A stretch of 64,000 nt of DNA from Alphaproteobacteria bacterium (GCA_029268305.1 JAJUGE010000006.1:30722-94721); one strand, 5' to 3'. Counted from the stretch's first letter, positions 17,461-26,306 are shown. Notes: a model not told the origin generated them from the letters alone. Made by a program: numbers and translations.

Positions 17461-19346
17461 AGGTCCGGACGGGAAGCCCCGCCATGCAGAAGCGCCCGCC
17501 CCTGGCGGTCGTCGGCTCGCAGGTCAGTCAGGATGAGGAGCTGTTCGGCCGCGTCTTCGACAAGTGGGTCATGCGCCGGTTCGCGGCGCATCTGGCGCCC
17601 TACCGCCTGCGCATAGCCGCGAGCGTCGCTGCGGTGCTGCTGTTCACCCTCACCCAGCTCGCAATTCCGCTGATCGTGCGCCAGGTGATCGACGGGGCGC
17701 TCGCCGACGGTGCCGGCGACACGGAGGTTCTAAATCTTTTCGTCGGCATCTTCGTCGCGGTCGTGACCGTAAATTATCTCGCCAACCATTTCATGGAGAC
17801 CATCGTCGGCCGTACGGCTCAGAACTTGCTGTTCGATCTGCGCCGCGCGATGTACGCCCACCTCCAGGTGGTCTCTCTCTCGTTCATGGACCGGACCGAG
17901 GTCGGCCGGCTGATGTCGCGGCTGCAGGGCGATGTCTATGCGCTGCAGGAGTTCCTCGAATCCTCGATCTTCGCGATCGGCGACCTGGTCCTGCTCATCG
18001 GCATCGTCGTCGTGCTGCTCAGCCTCGATCCCACTCTCGGCGCGTTGACGCTTTCGGTGGTTCCTCTCCTGTTCCTCGTGCGCATCGTCTGGCTGCCGCG
18101 GGCGCGCAAAGCCTTCATGGCGGCGCGCGAGGCAAGCAGCGCGGTCAACGGCGCTCTCGCCGAAGGGGTGCAGGGCGTGCGGGCCATCCAGGAGCTCCGG
18201 CGCGAGGACGTGAACTTCACGCTGTTCGCCGAAAAGGCGAGCCAGAATCTCCGCGCGCACCTCCGTGCCTCGAAGTTCACCAATATGATGATCCCGATCG
18301 TCGACACGCTGAACGGCTCTGCCATGGCCGTCGTCATCGTGGTCGGCGGCTCGATGGTGCTGGGCGAAGCGCTCGACATCGGCGTCATGGTCGCCTTCCT
18401 GTTCTACGTGCAGCGCTTCTTCGATCCGATCCGCTCCCTGACCATGCAGTACAGCATCATGCAGCGCGCGATGGCGGCCGGTCAGCGGATCTTCGAAGTC
18501 ATGGACGTGGAGATCGACGTCAAGGACAAGCCGGGCGCGGAAGATCCAGCGGAGATCGACGGCTCCATCGAGTTCCGGAATGTCGCCTTCGGCTATGAAC
18601 CGGGCAACCCGGTGCTGCGCGACATCTCCTTCCGGGTCGAACCGGGCGAAACGCTCGCGCTCGTCGGGCCGACGGGATCTGGAAAGACCAGCATCACCGC
18701 GCTCGCGCACAGGTTCTACGATATCTGGGAAGGACAGGTCCTCGTGGGCGGGCGGGACGTCCGTGACATGACCCAGGCCTCGCTCGGTCGGCACATCTCC
18801 CTCGTCCTGCAGGAGCCCTTCCTGTTCTCGGGGACGATCGCCGAGAACATCCGCTATGCCAAGATCGAAGCGACGCACGAGGATGTGGTGGCGGCGGCCA
18901 AGGCGGTCGGCGCGCATGATTTCATCATGCGTCTCCCCGATGGCTACGAGACCGAACTGGAACAAAGGGGCTCCAACCTGTCGCTTGGGCAACGCCAGCT
19001 CATCAGCTTCGCGCGGGCACTGGTCGCCGACTCTCGCATCCTCATCCTCGACGAAGCGACGGCGAACGTCGACAGCTACACCGAGCTCGAGATCCAGCGA
19101 GCGCTGGCGCGCTTGCTGGAAGGCCGCACCGCCGTGGTGATCGCCCATCGCCTCGCCACGATCCGCGGTGCGGATCGGATTCTCGTCCTGCAGCAGGGGC
19201 GCATCGTCGAGCGGGGCAACCATGACGAGTTGATGCGCGCCGGCGGGCTCTATGCGCGCCTCTATCGCATGAACTACGCCTCCTTCGACGACATGCCGGA
19301 AGCCGAAGTCGCGCCGAGCAAGGCCGAAGCCAGTCTGCCCACCTGA
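17457..19346 (+). CDS. ABC exporter half-transporter, atypical signature motif (subunit 2)
   Basis: A 629-residue partner of the preceding gene. Membrane helices lie within residues 45-345; then Walker A GPTGSGKTS, Q-loop VLQEPFLFSG, signature LSLGQRQLISFARA (L508-Q512, with Leu in place of the first Gly of LSGGQ), Walker B ILILDEATANVD with an intact Glu, and IAHRLATI. The changed signature pairs in space with the degenerate Walker B of subunit 1, giving one dead and one active ATP site. The start uses ATGA overlap at 17457; a second ATG at 17484 is possible. Exporter of unknown substrate in the inner membrane. Confidence 0.93.
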   Translation: MKVRTGSPAMQKRPPLAVVGSQVSQDEELFGRVFDKWVMRRFAAHLAPYRLRIAASVAAVLLFTLTQLAIPLIVRQVIDGALADGAGDTEVLNLFVGIFVAVVTVNYLANHFMETIVGRTAQNLLFDLRRAMYAHLQVVSLSFMDRTEVGRLMSRLQGDVYALQEFLESSIFAIGDLVLLIGIVVVLLSLDPTLGALTLSVVPLLFLVRIVWLPRARKAFMAAREASSAVNGALAEGVQGVRAIQELRREDVNFTLFAEKASQNLRAHLRASKFTNMMIPIVDTLNGSAMAVVIVVGGSMVLGEALDIGVMVAFLFYVQRFFDPIRSLTMQYSIMQRAMAAGQRIFEVMDVEIDVKDKPGAEDPAEIDGSIEFRNVAFGYEPGNPVLRDISFRVEPGETLALVGPTGSGKTSITALAHRFYDIWEGQVLVGGRDVRDMTQASLGRHISLVLQEPFLFSGTIAENIRYAKIEATHEDVVAAAKAVGAHDFIMRLPDGYETELEQRGSNLSLGQRQLISFARALVADSRILILDEATANVDSYTELEIQRALARLLEGRTAVVIAHRLATIRGADRILVLQQGRIVERGNHDELMRAGGLYARLYRMNYASFDDMPEAEVAPSKAEASLPT

Positions 19347-19472
19347 CGAGAAAAGGCTTGGTGCGGGCCGTCGCCTTGATGGATGAGGCAGAGAATAACA
19401 GCAAAAATGGGGTTTTTTGCCTCGGCGGCGGAACCCTGGACGAAGCGCTTCTGTTGGGGTGGGGAGTCCACA

Positions 19473-19712
19473 ATGCGGAGGCTGATGATGTTACGGGTAT
19501 CGATCATTCTGCCGATATTGGGTTTGTTCCTGGCGGCCTGTGGCAACACCACAGGAGAGCGGGCACTCTCTGGCGGCGGGATCGGCGCCGGTGTCGGAGC
19601 CGCGGGCGCGGCAGTCACCGGTGGGAGCCCCGTGACCGGTGCGATCATTGGTGGCGCAGCGGGCGCGGCGACGGGCGCCCTCACCGACAAGGACGATATC
19701 AACCTCGACTGA
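19473..19712 (+). CDS. small glycine-zipper lipoprotein
   Basis: A 79-residue lipoprotein. A lipobox (LGLFLAAC-G) follows a hydrophobic signal, then glycine-rich alternation (GGGIGAGVGAAGAAVTGG, GAIIGGAAGAATGAL) typical of glycine-zipper outer-membrane proteins, and an acidic tail TDKDDINLD. Starts at 19473, 19485 or 19488 are possible: GGGGAG serves the first, GGAGG serves the last two. Such proteins often insert in or bridge the outer membrane, but the exact role is unknown. A good terminator follows, so it forms its own unit or the end of the ABC operon. Confidence 0.75.
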   Translation: MRRLMMLRVSIILPILGLFLAACGNTTGERALSGGGIGAGVGAAGAAVTGGSPVTGAIIGGAAGAATGALTDKDDINLD

Positions 19713-19732
19713 CCCGAAGACGGGGGCGGAAG

Positions 19733-19763
19733 ACGGGCCGGATCCCATGATCCGGCCCGTTTT
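19733..19763 (+). terminator. Rho-independent terminator after lipoprotein gene
   Basis: A perfect 12-bp stem ACGGGCCGGATC / GATCCGGCCCGT with loop CCAT is followed by TTT. It lies 20 bases after the lipoprotein stop and separates it from the next plus-strand gene. Confidence 0.85.
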
Positions 19764-19844
19764 GATTCCGGCCTTTATCGGGGGTTGCCGCCAAGCCTGT
19801 CGGACGCGATGCTCTCGCCTGAACGACGAATTCGGGAGAGATGC

Positions 19845-20744
19845 ATGGACCTCCAGACTGTGGCGGTGATGAGCGCGGGCGACATGGGTCAGGGCGTCGG
19901 ACGGGCAATCCGCGAATCCGGCCGACGCGTGATCACCAGCCTCGCCGGGCGCAGCGACCGTACACGAGGGCTGGCGGAGAAGGCGGGCCTCGAGGACGTC
20001 GGCACCCTCGAAGCCCTCATCCGCGAGGCGGACATCGTTCTTTCGATCATGCCTCCCGCTGCCGCACTCGAGTTCGCGACCTCGGCGGCCGGAGTGATGA
20101 CCTCTACCGGCAGCCGACCAACCTACGCCGACCTCAACGCTATCTCGCCCGCCACCACACGCCAGATAGAAGCGGTCATCCGGAAAGCGGGTGCCGTCTA
20201 CATCGACGGCGGTATCGTCGGCATGGCACCGGGCAAAGCGGCACCGACTCGCGTATATGTCTGCGGCGAACATGCCGGGATCATGGACCAGCTGGCAGGC
20301 GAGTCGATGCGGATCGTACAGATGGGGCCGGAAATCGGCCGCGCTTCGGCGATGAAGATGCTCTACTCCGCCCTCAACAAAGGAACCTGGGCCCTCCAAG
20401 CAGCCGTGCTCATAGCGGCGGAGCAGTACGGACTGGTGGACGAAGTGCTCGCCGAACTCGCCGGTAGCCAGCCTGCGGTCGAAAAGCGGATGCGTGACTG
20501 GGTCGGCTTCCTCGCGGCCGATTCCCATCGCTGGATCGCCGAGATGGACGAAATCGCCGAGACGCTGTCCGACGTCGGCGTGACCCCCTACTTCCATCGA
20601 GGCGCGCGCGATACCTACAGCCTTCTCGCCGAAACGCCGCTGGCGGGCGAGACGCGCGAAACCTGGGATCGTTCTCGGCCGCTGGAAAAATCGGTAAAGA
20701 TATTCGCCGAGACGCTTCGGCAGCGCACGAAGGCTGCCAAGTGA
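19845..20744 (+). CDS. NAD(P)-binding dehydrogenase with DUF1932 domain (6-phosphogluconate dehydrogenase-like)
   Basis: A 299-residue oxidoreductase. The N-terminal Rossmann fold starts with VAVMSAGDMGQGVGRAI (a variant GxGxxG) and has IVLSIMPPAAALEFA; around residue 115 YIDGGIVGMAPG leads to the catalytic-core helix AMKMLYSALNKGTWALQAA with the conserved Lys region of beta-hydroxyacid dehydrogenases. The C-terminal part matches DUF1932. It likely oxidises a hydroxy acid in the cytoplasm. GGGAGA stands 7 bases before the start at 19845. A MaoC-type hydratase gene follows after 31 bases and may be co-transcribed. Confidence 0.85.
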   Translation: MDLQTVAVMSAGDMGQGVGRAIRESGRRVITSLAGRSDRTRGLAEKAGLEDVGTLEALIREADIVLSIMPPAAALEFATSAAGVMTSTGSRPTYADLNAISPATTRQIEAVIRKAGAVYIDGGIVGMAPGKAAPTRVYVCGEHAGIMDQLAGESMRIVQMGPEIGRASAMKMLYSALNKGTWALQAAVLIAAEQYGLVDEVLAELAGSQPAVEKRMRDWVGFLAADSHRWIAEMDEIAETLSDVGVTPYFHRGARDTYSLLAETPLAGETRETWDRSRPLEKSVKIFAETLRQRTKAAK

Positions 20745-20775
20745 GGCGCGTCCATCAACCAAGAAGGAAACGAAC

Positions 20776-21228
20776 ATGCTGGAACTTGAAACGCCCGCAG
20801 ACCTGAAGAACTACCTCGGCAAGGAGCTGGGGGTAAGCGACTGGGTCGTGGTCGACCAGGAGAGGATCAACAAGTTCGCGGACGCCACCGGCGACCATCA
20901 ATGGATCCATGTCGACGTCGAGCGGGCGAAGCGCGAGCTGCCGACGAAGAACACGATCGCCCACGGCTATCTCACGCTGTCGCTGATTGCGGGCCTGCCG
21001 ACCTACAACATCAAGAAGAAGTCCCGGGGCATCAATTACGGCTCGAACCGGGTCCGGTTCACCAACATGGTTCCCGCCGGCTCGCGTGTGCGGCTCCGGA
21101 CGACCCTGAAGTCGGTCGAGGAGACGAAGGACGGCGGCTTCCGCCTCACCGTCGAAAACGTAATGGAGATCGAGGGGCAGGAGCGGCCGGCCCTGGTGGC
21201 GGAGACGATGTCCATCGTCTATCCCTGA
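20776..21228 (+). CDS. MaoC-family (R)-specific enoyl-CoA hydratase
   Basis: A 150-residue hot-dog-fold protein. The hydratase-2 motif is clear: FADATGDHQWIHVDVERA contains the catalytic Asp and His, followed by IAHGYLTLSLI. The family hydrates trans-2-enoyl-CoA to (R)-3-hydroxyacyl-CoA. The length equals that of single-domain family members such as Aeromonas PhaJ. AAGGA precedes the start. It ends just before a long inverted repeat, so it probably closes the unit with the upstream dehydrogenase. Confidence 0.92.
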   Translation: MLELETPADLKNYLGKELGVSDWVVVDQERINKFADATGDHQWIHVDVERAKRELPTKNTIAHGYLTLSLIAGLPTYNIKKKSRGINYGSNRVRFTNMVPAGSRVRLRTTLKSVEETKDGGFRLTVENVMEIEGQERPALVAETMSIVYP

Positions 21229-21235
21229 CGGAAAC

Positions 21236-21277
21236 GCGGCCTTCGGCACCACCCGAGTCCTGGTAGCCGAAGGCCGC
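21236..21277 (+). terminator. terminator-like hairpin after MaoC gene
   Basis: A perfect 12-bp stem GCGGCCTTCGGC / GCCGAAGGCCGC encloses an 18-base loop whose ACCA and TGGT ends can also pair. It starts 8 bases after the MaoC stop. There is no T-tract, so it may need Rho or act as a 3'-end stabiliser. Confidence 0.5.
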
Positions 21278-21291
21278 CATATCCCTGCCCA

Positions 21292-22323
21292 GTGGCCGGT
21301 TCGATCGCCCCCTCCCCGTCTCGCGTGAACACCCTTCCCGAGATCCCTCTCATCGATGTCTGCCGAGGCGGCACACTCGCAGTGTTCGAGGCGTTCCCCG
21401 ACCGCGTCGCGCGGCTCGTCGAGGTTGCGCGGCGTCGTTACGGGAAGACGGCACTGCGCGTAGGAGACCGCATCTCGCGGCGATGGCTTCATCGCAGCAA
21501 CAATCCGTACTTTGCCGAACTGGAGGCGATAGCCCCGCGGATGGGTACCGCCGGCCTCTACATGCTCAATCTGAGCTACGAGTGGGCATGTACGACGGCC
21601 GTCTGTTCGGACCCGCGCGGATCCGGAACCCGGCTCCTGAGGACTCTCGACTGGCGATTGTCCGGTCTCGGCGCCTGCACCGTGGTGTCCCGCCATGAGG
21701 CTCCGGCCGGCCCCTGGCTGAATGTCACATGGCCCGGCTTCGTAGGCGCGCTGACGGTCCTGGCGCCCGGCCGTTTCGCCGCGGCGATCAACCAGCCGCC
21801 CATGCGCATGTCTCGCTTCGGGCCGGTGCCGGCACCGTTCGTCTACGACTGGATCGCCGCACGATACGGCGTGCTCCGCCAGAAGGCGCTGCCGCCCGCC
21901 CACCTCCTGCGCAGAGCCGCCGAGGAGGCAAGGGATTACGAGGAAGCACGAATCATGCTCACGCGCGAGCCGATCTGCGCCCCGACCTTCTATACGCTGG
22001 CGGGTGCGCGACCGGACGAAGGCTGCCTGATCGAACGGCTGCACACCCGGGCTTTCGTGCACGAGGCCCCCGTCGCCGCCGCGAACCACTGGCTTGCCGA
22101 TTCCGCGCCCGCCGGTCGTCCGAGAACCGCGACAAGCCGGGAACGACATGCGATGCTGACGGCGGCTATGGCTCAGGCGGTGGAACTGGAATGGGTGCAG
22201 GCACCGATCCTCAACAAGGATACGCGGCTGGCGGCAGTGGCGAACGCGGCGACGGGACAGCTCGTCGCTCAAGGTTTCGAGGATGGCGCGCCAGCCACGC
22301 GGCAGACTTTCTTCACAGCATGA
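21292..22323 (+). CDS. Ntn-type amidase of the NAAA/acid ceramidase (choloylglycine hydrolase-like) family
   Basis: A 343-residue protein that I assign to the N-terminal-nucleophile linear-amide hydrolases. The run around residue 100, YEWACTTAVCSDPRGSGTRL, followed by RTLDW, parallels the autoprocessing site of N-acylethanolamine acid amidase, where Cys becomes the new N-terminus and is followed by Arg and Asp at similar spacing (here Cys100, Arg117, Asp120). TWPGFVGALTVLAPGRFAAAINQ fits the next strands. It would cleave fatty amides or related bonds. No signal peptide is evident. The start is GTG without a clear ribosome site; GTG at 21325 is an alternative. It overlaps a GNAT gene by 4 bases. 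Confidence 0.65.
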   Translation: MAGSIAPSPSRVNTLPEIPLIDVCRGGTLAVFEAFPDRVARLVEVARRRYGKTALRVGDRISRRWLHRSNNPYFAELEAIAPRMGTAGLYMLNLSYEWACTTAVCSDPRGSGTRLLRTLDWRLSGLGACTVVSRHEAPAGPWLNVTWPGFVGALTVLAPGRFAAAINQPPMRMSRFGPVPAPFVYDWIAARYGVLRQKALPPAHLLRRAAEEARDYEEARIMLTREPICAPTFYTLAGARPDEGCLIERLHTRAFVHEAPVAAANHWLADSAPAGRPRTATSRERHAMLTAAMAQAVELEWVQAPILNKDTRLAAVANAATGQLVAQGFEDGAPATRQTFFTA

Positions 22324-22823
22324 GCAGTGGAGCGGCAACCGCCAACCTGATCGGCCCGATCACGACCGATCGCCTGCGATTGCGCCCGATCGAGCGACGG
22401 GATGCCCGGCAGTTCGCCGCACTCGGACGTGACGCGGAGGTCTTTCGTTACATTCCCGAGATCAGCGCGCCGCTGGATGCCGAAGCGTGGATCGCAGAGC
22501 TTTCGCGGAATGCGGAGTGTTACGTCCGCCACGCGGTGGAGTTGCTCGGGACCGGGACGGTCATTGGAGCGGTGCAACTCGACCGACGAACCAACCTGAC
22601 GCTGCAGCTCGGCTACTGGTTCGGAAGGCCGTTCTGGGGACAGGGCTACGCTACCGAGACCGTCGAAGCGCTGTTCAGGCTGCTGGACACGATGACGGGG
22701 GAGCCGGTCCACGCCGCGGTGCATCCCGGCAACCTCGCTTCGCGGGCGGTGCTGGAGAATAACGGATTCATCTGCCTGAACCGCTATATCCGAGACCTGC
22801 TGGAGTATCGCAGGGTCCGCTGA
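22320..22823 (+). CDS. GNAT-family N-acetyltransferase (RimJ/RimL-like)
   Basis: A 167-residue acetyltransferase. TTDRLRLRPIERRDARQFAAL is the usual start of RimJ/RimL-type GNATs; the acetyl-CoA pyrophosphate loop is FWGQGYATETVEALF and the C-terminal motif is NLASRAVLENNGFI. It transfers an acetyl group to an amine of a protein or small molecule. The ATGA overlap with the upstream amidase gene indicates translational coupling, which suggests a functional link between amide cleavage and acetylation (inference). Confidence 0.9.
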   Translation: MSSGAATANLIGPITTDRLRLRPIERRDARQFAALGRDAEVFRYIPEISAPLDAEAWIAELSRNAECYVRHAVELLGTGTVIGAVQLDRRTNLTLQLGYWFGRPFWGQGYATETVEALFRLLDTMTGEPVHAAVHPGNLASRAVLENNGFICLNRYIRDLLEYRRVR

Positions 22824-22862
22824 CGGAAGCTCCGCCGTCCTGCTGCCCCACCAGCCGACGCG

Positions 22863-23276
22863 CTAACGGGTCGGTTGTGTTTGCTGCCCTCTGGCTACGA
22901 TCAGGCGCCCGATCCCGGCGGCAAAGCACGCCGCGGATTTGGACATCGGACCCTCGGTGCGCTCGGCAGCATACAAATAGAGTGTCCGACTTCTCTGCAG
23001 ATCCTGTTCCACGCCGAGTCCGAGCGCATATCTCTCTGCGAGGAAGTACGCACTTCGACCATTGCCGATGTCGCGTCCGAAATCCCGGTTCGCTGCTGCG
23101 TCATCAGAGGTCTGGGAAACCGAGCCGACCGACTCCGTCTCAGCCAGCATCGCCAGCGCTCGAGCCGTCTCCGGATCGCCTTTTGGAAAGCCGCAACTTA
23201 CCGGCGTGTACGCGCCCGCTCCATCCGATAGGGCAACGATCGCGATCGCTGCGATGTAAGGGGCCACTGCCTTCAT
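22863..23276 (-). CDS. small secreted Sel1-like/hypothetical protein
   Basis: A 137-residue protein with a signal peptide (MKAVAPYIAAIAIVALSDGAGA, cleavage near GAYTP). The mature part has SAYFLAERYALGLGVEQDLQRS and LYLYAAERTEGPMSKSAACF, which resemble one or two degenerate Sel1-like repeats; two cysteines could form a disulphide. Probably periplasmic. The start at 23276 has GGGAGA 7 bases upstream; an ATG five codons earlier is also possible. It stands alone, on the opposite strand to the preceding GNAT gene. No function can be named. Confidence 0.6.
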   Translation of the reverse strand: MKAVAPYIAAIAIVALSDGAGAYTPVSCGFPKGDPETARALAMLAETESVGSVSQTSDDAAANRDFGRDIGNGRSAYFLAERYALGLGVEQDLQRSRTLYLYAAERTEGPMSKSAACFAAGIGRLIVARGQQTQPTR

Positions 23277-23373
23277 CGGCTGTTCTCCCATTCTCCCGCC
23301 CCCACATCCTGCCGCAAAACCCGCGTCGCTCGACCGAGGTTACTGCTACCCGGCCCTCTTCACCTTGATCCCC

Positions 23374-24669
23374 CTATCGTGCGGCACCCAGCGCGCGATC
23401 CAGATCTGCGAGGATATCGTCGATGTGCTCAATGCCGATCGACAGGCGCACATAGCCTTCCGTCACGCCCGTAGCCGCCAGCTCTTCCCCCTCCAGTTGC
23501 GAATGCGTTGTCGTCGCCGGATGGATGGCGAGGCTGCGCACGTCGCCGATATTGGCGACATGATAGAACAGCTCCAGGCTGTCGATGAACTTGCGACCCG
23601 CTTCAGCGCCGCCTTCCAACTCGAAGCCGAGCAGGCCGCCGAAGCCGCCCTTGAGATAGGTCTCCGCCCGTCTCCGTTCCTCGCCGTGCGCCAGGCCCGG
23701 ATAGATGACGTGCTTCACCGCCGGGTGCTTGTCCAGGTACTGCGCCACCGCCATGGCATTCTCGCAGTGGGCGCGCATCCGCAACGGCAGCGTTTCAAGG
23801 CCCTGAATAGACTGGAAGGAGTTGAACGGACTGGCGGCGTAGCCGAGATCGCGCTGCAAGGTCACGCGTGCCTTGATAATATAGGCGATCGGGCCCAGGG
23901 CCTTGACCGCTTCCGTCCAGACGGCCCCGTGATAGCTCGGGTCCGGTTGGTTGAGATAGGGCTGCCGATCCTTGTGCGCTTCCCAATCGAAGTTGCCGCC
24001 GTCGACGACCATGCCGCCGATGGTTGTCCCGTGACCGCCGATGTATTTGGTCGTGGAGTACACGACCACCGCGGCACCGTGCTCGATCGGCCGGCAGAGC
24101 ACAGGAGCGGCGGTGTTGTCCATGATCAGCGGAATGCCGAACTCGCGGCCGATGTCCGCCACCTCCTTGATCGGGAAAACCCGCAATTTCGGGTTTGGCA
24201 GGGTCTCTGCGTAGTAGGCGCGCGTCCGGCCATCGGTCGCGCGGCGAAATGCCTCCGGGTCCTCCGGGTCGACGAAACGCACCTCGATGCCCTGGTCTTT
24301 CAGGGTATTCGCAAAGAGGTTCCAGGTGCCGCCGTAGAGGTCCGTCGAGCTCACAACGTTGTCGCCGGCGCGGGCGACGTTCTGGATCGCCATCGCCGAG
24401 GCAGCCTGGCCCGAGCTCACCGCCAATGCCGCGACGCCACCTTCGAGCGCCGCGACCCGCTGCTCGAACACGTCGTTCGTCGGATTCATGATCCGCGAAT
24501 AGATGTTGCCGAGCTCCTTGAGGGCGAACAGGTTGGCCGCGTGCTCGGTGTTGCGGAACTGGTAGGACGTGGTCTGGTAGATGGGCACGGCCACGGCACC
24601 GGTCGCAGGATCGCTGCGGTATCCGGCGTGCAGCACGATCGTTTCCGGGTTCCTGCTGTTCGTGGCCAT
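23374..24669 (-). CDS. metY: O-acetylhomoserine/O-acetylserine sulfhydrylase (MetY family)
   Basis: A 431-residue PLP enzyme of the Cys/Met metabolism family. It starts PETIVLHAGYRSDPATGAVAVPIYQTTSY, carries SSGQAASAMAIQNVARAGDN for cofactor binding and the Schiff-base lysine Lys208 in YSTTKYIGGHGTTIGG. Length and the extended insert (QPDPSYHGAVW) match O-acetylhomoserine sulfhydrylase, which makes homocysteine from O-acetylhomoserine and sulfide. GGGAGGG precedes the start. It diverges from an isocitrate/isopropylmalate dehydrogenase-like gene across about 128 bases. No SAM riboswitch was recognised upstream. Confidence 0.93.
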   Translation of the reverse strand: MATNSRNPETIVLHAGYRSDPATGAVAVPIYQTTSYQFRNTEHAANLFALKELGNIYSRIMNPTNDVFEQRVAALEGGVAALAVSSGQAASAMAIQNVARAGDNVVSSTDLYGGTWNLFANTLKDQGIEVRFVDPEDPEAFRRATDGRTRAYYAETLPNPKLRVFPIKEVADIGREFGIPLIMDNTAAPVLCRPIEHGAAVVVYSTTKYIGGHGTTIGGMVVDGGNFDWEAHKDRQPYLNQPDPSYHGAVWTEAVKALGPIAYIIKARVTLQRDLGYAASPFNSFQSIQGLETLPLRMRAHCENAMAVAQYLDKHPAVKHVIYPGLAHGEERRRAETYLKGGFGGLLGFELEGGAEAGRKFIDSLELFYHVANIGDVRSLAIHPATTTHSQLEGEELAATGVTEGYVRLSIGIEHIDDILADLDRALGAAR

Positions 24670-24797
24670 GATCTGCCCTCCCTGAAGTCCGGGCAGGCAT
24701 GGTAGCCGATTTTGCACCGCAGGGAAGGCTGGAGACGTCGGCGGAATCCGGGGATACTGCATCGGTATCGGTCGGATGCGAAGCTGAGGCGGGATAG

Positions 24798-25865
24798 ATG
24801 AAGCTGCTGGTGCTCCCTGGTGACGGGATCGGACCCGAGATCGTCTCTGTGACGACCAGAGCGCTGGAGGCGCTGGACCGCCGCTTCGGCCTGACTCTCG
24901 ACCTCGAGGAGCGCGCGATCGGTTTCGCCTCCCTGCAATCGGAAGGCACCACCTTGCCGGACGCGGTCGTGGAGGCGGCGAAAGCAGCCGACGGAATCGT
25001 GCTCGGGCCCGCCGATACGGCGGAGTACCCGCCGCCGGAGGAAGGGGGCGTCAACGTATCAGCCGCGCTTCGCACTCGCCTGGACCTTTATGCCAACATC
25101 CGGCCGAGCGCCGTCCGTGCAGGAGTCGCGGCGCACGTGCCGGCGATGGACCTGGTCGTGGTACGCGAGAACACCGAAGGCTTCTATGCGGACCGGAACA
25201 TGTTCTCGGGCAGCGGCGAGTTCATGCCGACGAGCGACGTGGCTCTCGCCGTCCGCAAGATCACACGCGAAGGATCGAGACGGATCATCGAGGTTGCGTT
25301 CCGCCTCGCCGAGAAGCGACGCCGCCGGCTCACGGTCGTCAACAAGGCGAACGTGCTCAAGGTCTCCGACGGTCTGTTTCTCGAGGTCGCGCACGACGTT
25401 GCGCGGGCGCACCCGAATGTGGAGGTCGAGGATGTGCACGTCGATGCGATGGCCTCGCTGCTCATCCGCGAGCCGGAACGCTTCGACGTGGTGGTGTCGA
25501 CCAATATGTTCGGCGATATCCTCTCGAACGAGGCTGCCGAGCTGTCGGGCGGCCTCGGACTCGCGGGCTCCCTGAACATGGGGGATCGGCACGCTGCGGC
25601 TCAGGCATCGCACGGCTCCGCTCCCGACATCGCCGGCACCGACCGGGCGAACCCGACGGCCATCGTCGCCTCGGCCGCGATGCTGCTCGGCTGGCTCGCC
25701 GAAAAGCACCAGAGCAATGCACTGGCCGAGGCGGCCGAATGCCTCGACCGCAACCTGTCCGGCGTGCTCGCAGATGCGGCCACGCGGACCGTCGACCTTG
25801 GCGGCAAGCTTGGGACGCAAGCCTTCGGCGAGGCCCTTGCGACCCGAATCGCCGCCGGCAAGTGA
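24798..25865 (+). CDS. isocitrate/isopropylmalate dehydrogenase-family protein
   Basis: A 355-residue NAD(P)-dependent beta-decarboxylating dehydrogenase. Landmarks: LPGDGIGPEI near the N-terminus, substrate-binding RTRLDLYANIRPS, VVRENTEGFYADR, the Lys of VNKANVLK, metal ligand stretch VDAMASLL and STNMFGDILSNEAAELSGGLG, then HGSAPDIAGTDRANPTA for cofactor binding. LYANIRP with ENTEGFY is seen in tartrate/isocitrate/homoisocitrate-type enzymes rather than strict LeuB. It oxidatively decarboxylates a 2-hydroxy acid in the cytoplasm. A small conserved gene follows after 38 bases. Exact substrate unknown. Confidence 0.88.
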   Translation: MKLLVLPGDGIGPEIVSVTTRALEALDRRFGLTLDLEERAIGFASLQSEGTTLPDAVVEAAKAADGIVLGPADTAEYPPPEEGGVNVSAALRTRLDLYANIRPSAVRAGVAAHVPAMDLVVVRENTEGFYADRNMFSGSGEFMPTSDVALAVRKITREGSRRIIEVAFRLAEKRRRRLTVVNKANVLKVSDGLFLEVAHDVARAHPNVEVEDVHVDAMASLLIREPERFDVVVSTNMFGDILSNEAAELSGGLGLAGSLNMGDRHAAAQASHGSAPDIAGTDRANPTAIVASAAMLLGWLAEKHQSNALAEAAECLDRNLSGVLADAATRTVDLGGKLGTQAFGEALATRIAAGK

Positions 25866-25903
25866 CGGCAGCGGCAAGCGACAACAGGAGAACAGGTCCC
25901 GAC

Positions 25904-26248
25904 ATGGCGCCCCGGAACAACCCGTTGAAACTGAACAACCTGCAGCTGAAAACGCTCACCCTCGTCCAGGAGATCGCGCGCGATCCGGATTATGCCGAGA
26001 CCGACGAGGCATCCGGCGGGCCGGTCATCAAGGGACTGCCGCACGCTCACGGCAACCACCTCCACCTCGGCGCATACGTGGTGGCGGGCAAGGATGCGAC
26101 GGGGCTCCACAATCCGGCCGTATGGACGGCGCTGGAGCGGAAGGGCCTGGTTCGCCAGCAACCGAGCGGCGGCGTCCTGGTGACCGAAGCGGGCATGGCC
26201 TACGAGACCGGCCTGCGGGATCAGATCCTGCACGGCTCCGATCACTGA
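25904..26248 (+). CDS. conserved hypothetical protein (small, alphaproteobacterial type)
   Basis: A 114-residue soluble protein. It begins basic (MAPRNNPLKLNNLQLKTLTLVQEIARD) and has LPHAHGNHLHLGAYVVAGKDATGL, rich in histidine, then NPAVWTALERKGLV and a GGVLVTEAG end that looks like a winged-helix wing. I recognise the pattern from unannotated alphaproteobacterial proteins but know no function. The helix-turn-helix-like end and basic start would suit a small DNA- or RNA-binding protein; the His cluster might bind metal (both inference). AGGAG lies upstream; it follows the dehydrogenase gene closely. Confidence 0.7.
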   Translation: MAPRNNPLKLNNLQLKTLTLVQEIARDPDYAETDEASGGPVIKGLPHAHGNHLHLGAYVVAGKDATGLHNPAVWTALERKGLVRQQPSGGVLVTEAGMAYETGLRDQILHGSDH

Positions 26249-26306
26249 ACCGGGGCCACAAGCAACCCATTCATTTTCCGACTTGGCGAGTTCTACCGGA
26301 GCAGAG

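Noticed and set aside
19385..19423. GAGGCA...TGCCTC repeat with inner A/T arms after the ABC genes
   Set aside because: Arms are short, the hairpin is A/T-rich and not followed by a T-tract; a better terminator lies at 19733.
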